A DNA stretch of 46,979 nucleotides, taken from NCBI GenBank assembly GCA_009928435.1, contig JAABNQ010000010.1, forward strand, positions 24,943 through 71,921, written 5' to 3'. The position numbers were made by a program, and so were the translations under genes. The notes under the pieces were generated by a model, which ran no database searches, had not been told where the DNA came from, and saw only the letters and a program-made list of their open reading frames with translations. This DNA is from Bacillus sp. HF117_J1_D. GTDB lineage: Bacteria > Bacillota > Bacilli > Bacillales > Bacillaceae_C. Shown piece by piece: positions 45,204 through 46,979 of this stretch. How positions within the stretch are numbered: the first letter of the stretch is position 1; each line of letters begins with the position of its first letter.

Positions 45204-46232
45204 ATGAAGGCTAATGTTGCAATTAATGGATTTGGCCGTATCGGCCGCATGGTTTTTAGAAAAGCGATCATGGAAGACCGATTCAATATTGTTGCGGTCA
45301 ATGCAAGCTATCCTGCTGAAACACTTGCCCATTTAATCAAATATGATACAACTCACGGTACTTTTGGTGCCGATGTACAAGCTAAAGAAAATTCTTTAGT
45401 TGTAAATGGAAAAGAGATTAAATTATTGAGCAACCGTAATCCACTTGAACTTCCTTGGGGAGAGCTCGGTATCGATATCGTTATTGAAGCAACTGGAGTT
45501 TTTAATTCCCGCGACAAAGCAGCGATGCATCTTGAAGCAGGCGCTAAGAAAGTCGTTTTGACAGCTCCTGGTAAGAATGAAGATGTAACGATTGTTATGG
45601 GTGTAAACGATAAAGATTTAAACATCAACAAGCATGACATCATTTCTAATGCATCTTGTACAACAAACTGCTTGGCACCAGTCGCAAAAGTGATTGACGA
45701 TGCATTTGGCATTGAAAACGGCTTGATGACAACTGTTCATGCTTATACAAACGACCAAAAGAATCTTGATAACCCTCATAAAGATTTACGTCGTGCACGT
45801 GCATGCGCACAATCCATCATTCCTACGACAACTGGTGCAGCAAAAGCATTATCACTTGTTTTACCTCATTTGAAAGGTAAATTGCACGGAATGGCGCTAC
45901 GTGTTCCAACACCAAACGTGTCACTCGTTGACCTTGTTGTAGATGTTAAACGTCCGGTAACAGTTGAAGATGTTAATAAAGCATTTGAGACAGCAGCCAA
46001 TGGTCCGCTGAAAGGTATTTTGTCCTTCACGACAGAACCGCTTGTTTCAATCGACTTCAACACAAACCCGAACTCAGCGATCATCGATGGCCTTTCAACG
46101 ATCGTCATGGACGAAACAAAACTGAAAGTTCTTGCATGGTATGACAACGAGTGGGGCTATTCTTGTCGCGTAGTGGATCTTGTGTCTTATGTAGCGTCTA
46201 TGCTTGATAAAAAAGAAGCAAAAGCTGGTTAA
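45204..46232 (+). CDS. gapB: gluconeogenic NADP-dependent glyceraldehyde-3-phosphate dehydrogenase GapB
   Basis: A 342-residue GAPDH. Catalytic motif ISNASCTTNCLAP with C152, and the GMALRVPTPNVSLVDLV segment, are complete. After the second beta strand the sequence is AVNASY in place of the NDLT found in glycolytic NAD enzymes, which fits the NADP preference of GapB. The HPHKDLRRARACAQS loop also matches B. subtilis GapB. ATG 45204 (MKANVAING) is chosen by family alignment; the nearest ribosome binding site (GGGGGA) is about 11 nt away. It makes glyceraldehyde 3-phosphate during growth on TCA-cycle carbon, in line with the citrate-cycle and malic enzyme genes upstream. Confidence 0.96.
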   Translation: MKANVAINGFGRIGRMVFRKAIMEDRFNIVAVNASYPAETLAHLIKYDTTHGTFGADVQAKENSLVVNGKEIKLLSNRNPLELPWGELGIDIVIEATGVFNSRDKAAMHLEAGAKKVVLTAPGKNEDVTIVMGVNDKDLNINKHDIISNASCTTNCLAPVAKVIDDAFGIENGLMTTVHAYTNDQKNLDNPHKDLRRARACAQSIIPTTTGAAKALSLVLPHLKGKLHGMALRVPTPNVSLVDLVVDVKRPVTVEDVNKAFETAANGPLKGILSFTTEPLVSIDFNTNPNSAIIDGLSTIVMDETKLKVLAWYDNEWGYSCRVVDLVSYVASMLDKKEAKAG

Positions 46233-46244
46233 TACGAATAAATG

Positions 46245-46277
46245 AAGGGACAAATCCATTGCGGATTTGTCCCTTTT
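46245..46277. terminator. bidirectional terminator between gapB and signal peptidase gene
   Basis: AAGGGACAAATCC (46245-46257) pairs with GGATTTGTCCCTT (46263-46275), a perfect 13-bp stem with loop ATTGC, followed by TTTT. Confidence 0.88.
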
Positions 46278-46325
46278 AAAATCTTAAAGCTATGGCGACC
46301 AGGAATTTTCCTATCGTTCTTCCAT

Positions 46326-46874
46326 CTATTTAGGCATCCCGATTTCATCCAAAGGATAGAATCGGAATTTCACTTCACCAATCACTGAATCATTAGAAAT
46401 GAACCCGAATGTGCGGCTGTCCTTACTATTTAAACGGTTATCTCCCATTACAAACAGCATATCTTCAGGGACTTTGTTCTTTCCTGTTTTCTCAAGCAAA
46501 GAAAAGTCTTCAGTCAGGCTGTTGCTTGGATTGTTTCTCTTATTTTCATCTAAATAAGGCTCTTTATAGGCCTTTCCATTAACATAAAGGACATCATTTT
46601 TCATTTCGATCCTGTCACCAGGCAATCCAATCACACGTTTGATGTAATGCGCATTTTCAACATCGGGTGCGCTGAAAACAATCACATCAAATCGCTCAAT
46701 TTTGGATGCTTTACTAATGATGACTCGATCGTGATCTAAAAAGGAGGGAGCCATCGATTCTCCAAAAACAGTTGTGGGTGAGAAAAGAAATTGTCTGCAA
46801 ATAAAAGCGAGAATGACAGCAATTGCAAGTGTTTTCACCCAGGAAATTATTTCTTTCCTTGTACTTTCCTTCAT
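46326..46874 (-). CDS. type I signal peptidase
   Basis: A 182-residue membrane-bound signal peptidase of the Bacillus Sip type. An N-terminal membrane anchor (about 11-30, WVKTLAIAVILAFICRQF) is followed by the catalytic serine in GESMAPSF (S40) and the catalytic lysine in YIKRVIGLPGD (K79). GDNRLNSKDSR is the third conserved box. It removes signal peptides from exported proteins outside the membrane. ATG 46874 lies 5 nt from GGAGGGG. It is convergent with gapB; in B. subtilis speD follows gapB, so this position is different. Which paralogue (SipS, T, U or V type) it represents I cannot decide. Confidence 0.95.
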   Translation of the reverse strand: MKESTRKEIISWVKTLAIAVILAFICRQFLFSPTTVFGESMAPSFLDHDRVIISKASKIERFDVIVFSAPDVENAHYIKRVIGLPGDRIEMKNDVLYVNGKAYKEPYLDENKRNNPSNSLTEDFSLLEKTGKNKVPEDMLFVMGDNRLNSKDSRTFGFISNDSVIGEVKFRFYPLDEIGMPK

Positions 46875-46979
46875 GTGTTCCCCTCCAAGGATTTTATTTT
46901 GATATATTTACTCACTAGTGTTGCATTAATTTAATTCCAATATTTAAAATACCTTAAATATTCACTTTTGTTATTTTTG

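Overview
The window is a stretch of chromosome from a low-GC, endospore-forming Bacillaceae bacterium. The right two thirds follow the order I know from Bacillus subtilis (ytoI-ytpI-nrnA-ytrI-ytrH-dnaE-ytsJ-accD-accA-pfkA-pyk-fxsA-ytvI-ytwI-citZ-icd-mdh ... polA-mutM-ytaF-coaE-gapB). Many gene products read as close relatives of the B. subtilis ones, ribosome binding sites are strong AGGAGG types, TTG starts are frequent, and sporulation genes (ytrH, ytrI, ytvI, ytaF) are present. The genus cannot be fixed from sequence alone.

Positions 1-3900 are a sparse left end. There is a possible frameshifted or partial gene running off the left edge, a small PepSY protein, several stacked terminator hairpins, and a 937-residue STAND/MalT-like regulator with a C-terminal SARP-type DNA-binding and BTAD module. 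Positions 4090-14612 form an accessory catabolic island. It holds an aldehyde dehydrogenase, two class III omega-aminotransferases, an APC-type amino acid/polyamine permease, a divergent PucR regulator, a CoA-acylating (methyl)malonate-semialdehyde dehydrogenase and alanine dehydrogenase. Together they could take up an omega-amino compound such as beta-alanine, move its amino group to pyruvate, convert the semialdehyde to acetyl-CoA, and regenerate pyruvate from alanine with release of ammonium.

Positions 14694-20990 carry an M24 peptidase, a metallo-beta-lactamase-fold hydrolase, a small membrane protein, YtoI, YtpI, the nanoRNase/pAp phosphatase NrnA and the sporulation pair YtrH-YtrI. Positions 20992-38428 are housekeeping: DnaE, malic enzyme, both carboxyltransferase subunits of acetyl-CoA carboxylase, phosphofructokinase, pyruvate kinase, and citrate synthase-isocitrate dehydrogenase-malate dehydrogenase, followed by a MaoC-like protein and HflK.

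Positions 38429-46979 hold HflC, a strongly structured non-coding stretch that resembles a stand-alone HEARO/IscB omega-RNA, a DUF4260 membrane protein, DNA polymerase I, MutM, YtaF, CoaE, gluconeogenic GapB with two CcpN-like operator boxes, and a type I signal peptidase. The phoP-phoR pair that lies between mdh and polA in B. subtilis is absent here; MaoC-like, HflKC and DUF4260 genes occupy the place.

Most of the window is ordinary core genome. The parts most worth a second look are the orphan omega-RNA-like element, the helically phased repeats upstream of the first aldehyde dehydrogenase, the beta-alanine-type island, a leader peptide abutting ytoI, a ribosome-binding site buried in a hairpin, and the loss of a PHP histidine in DnaE.
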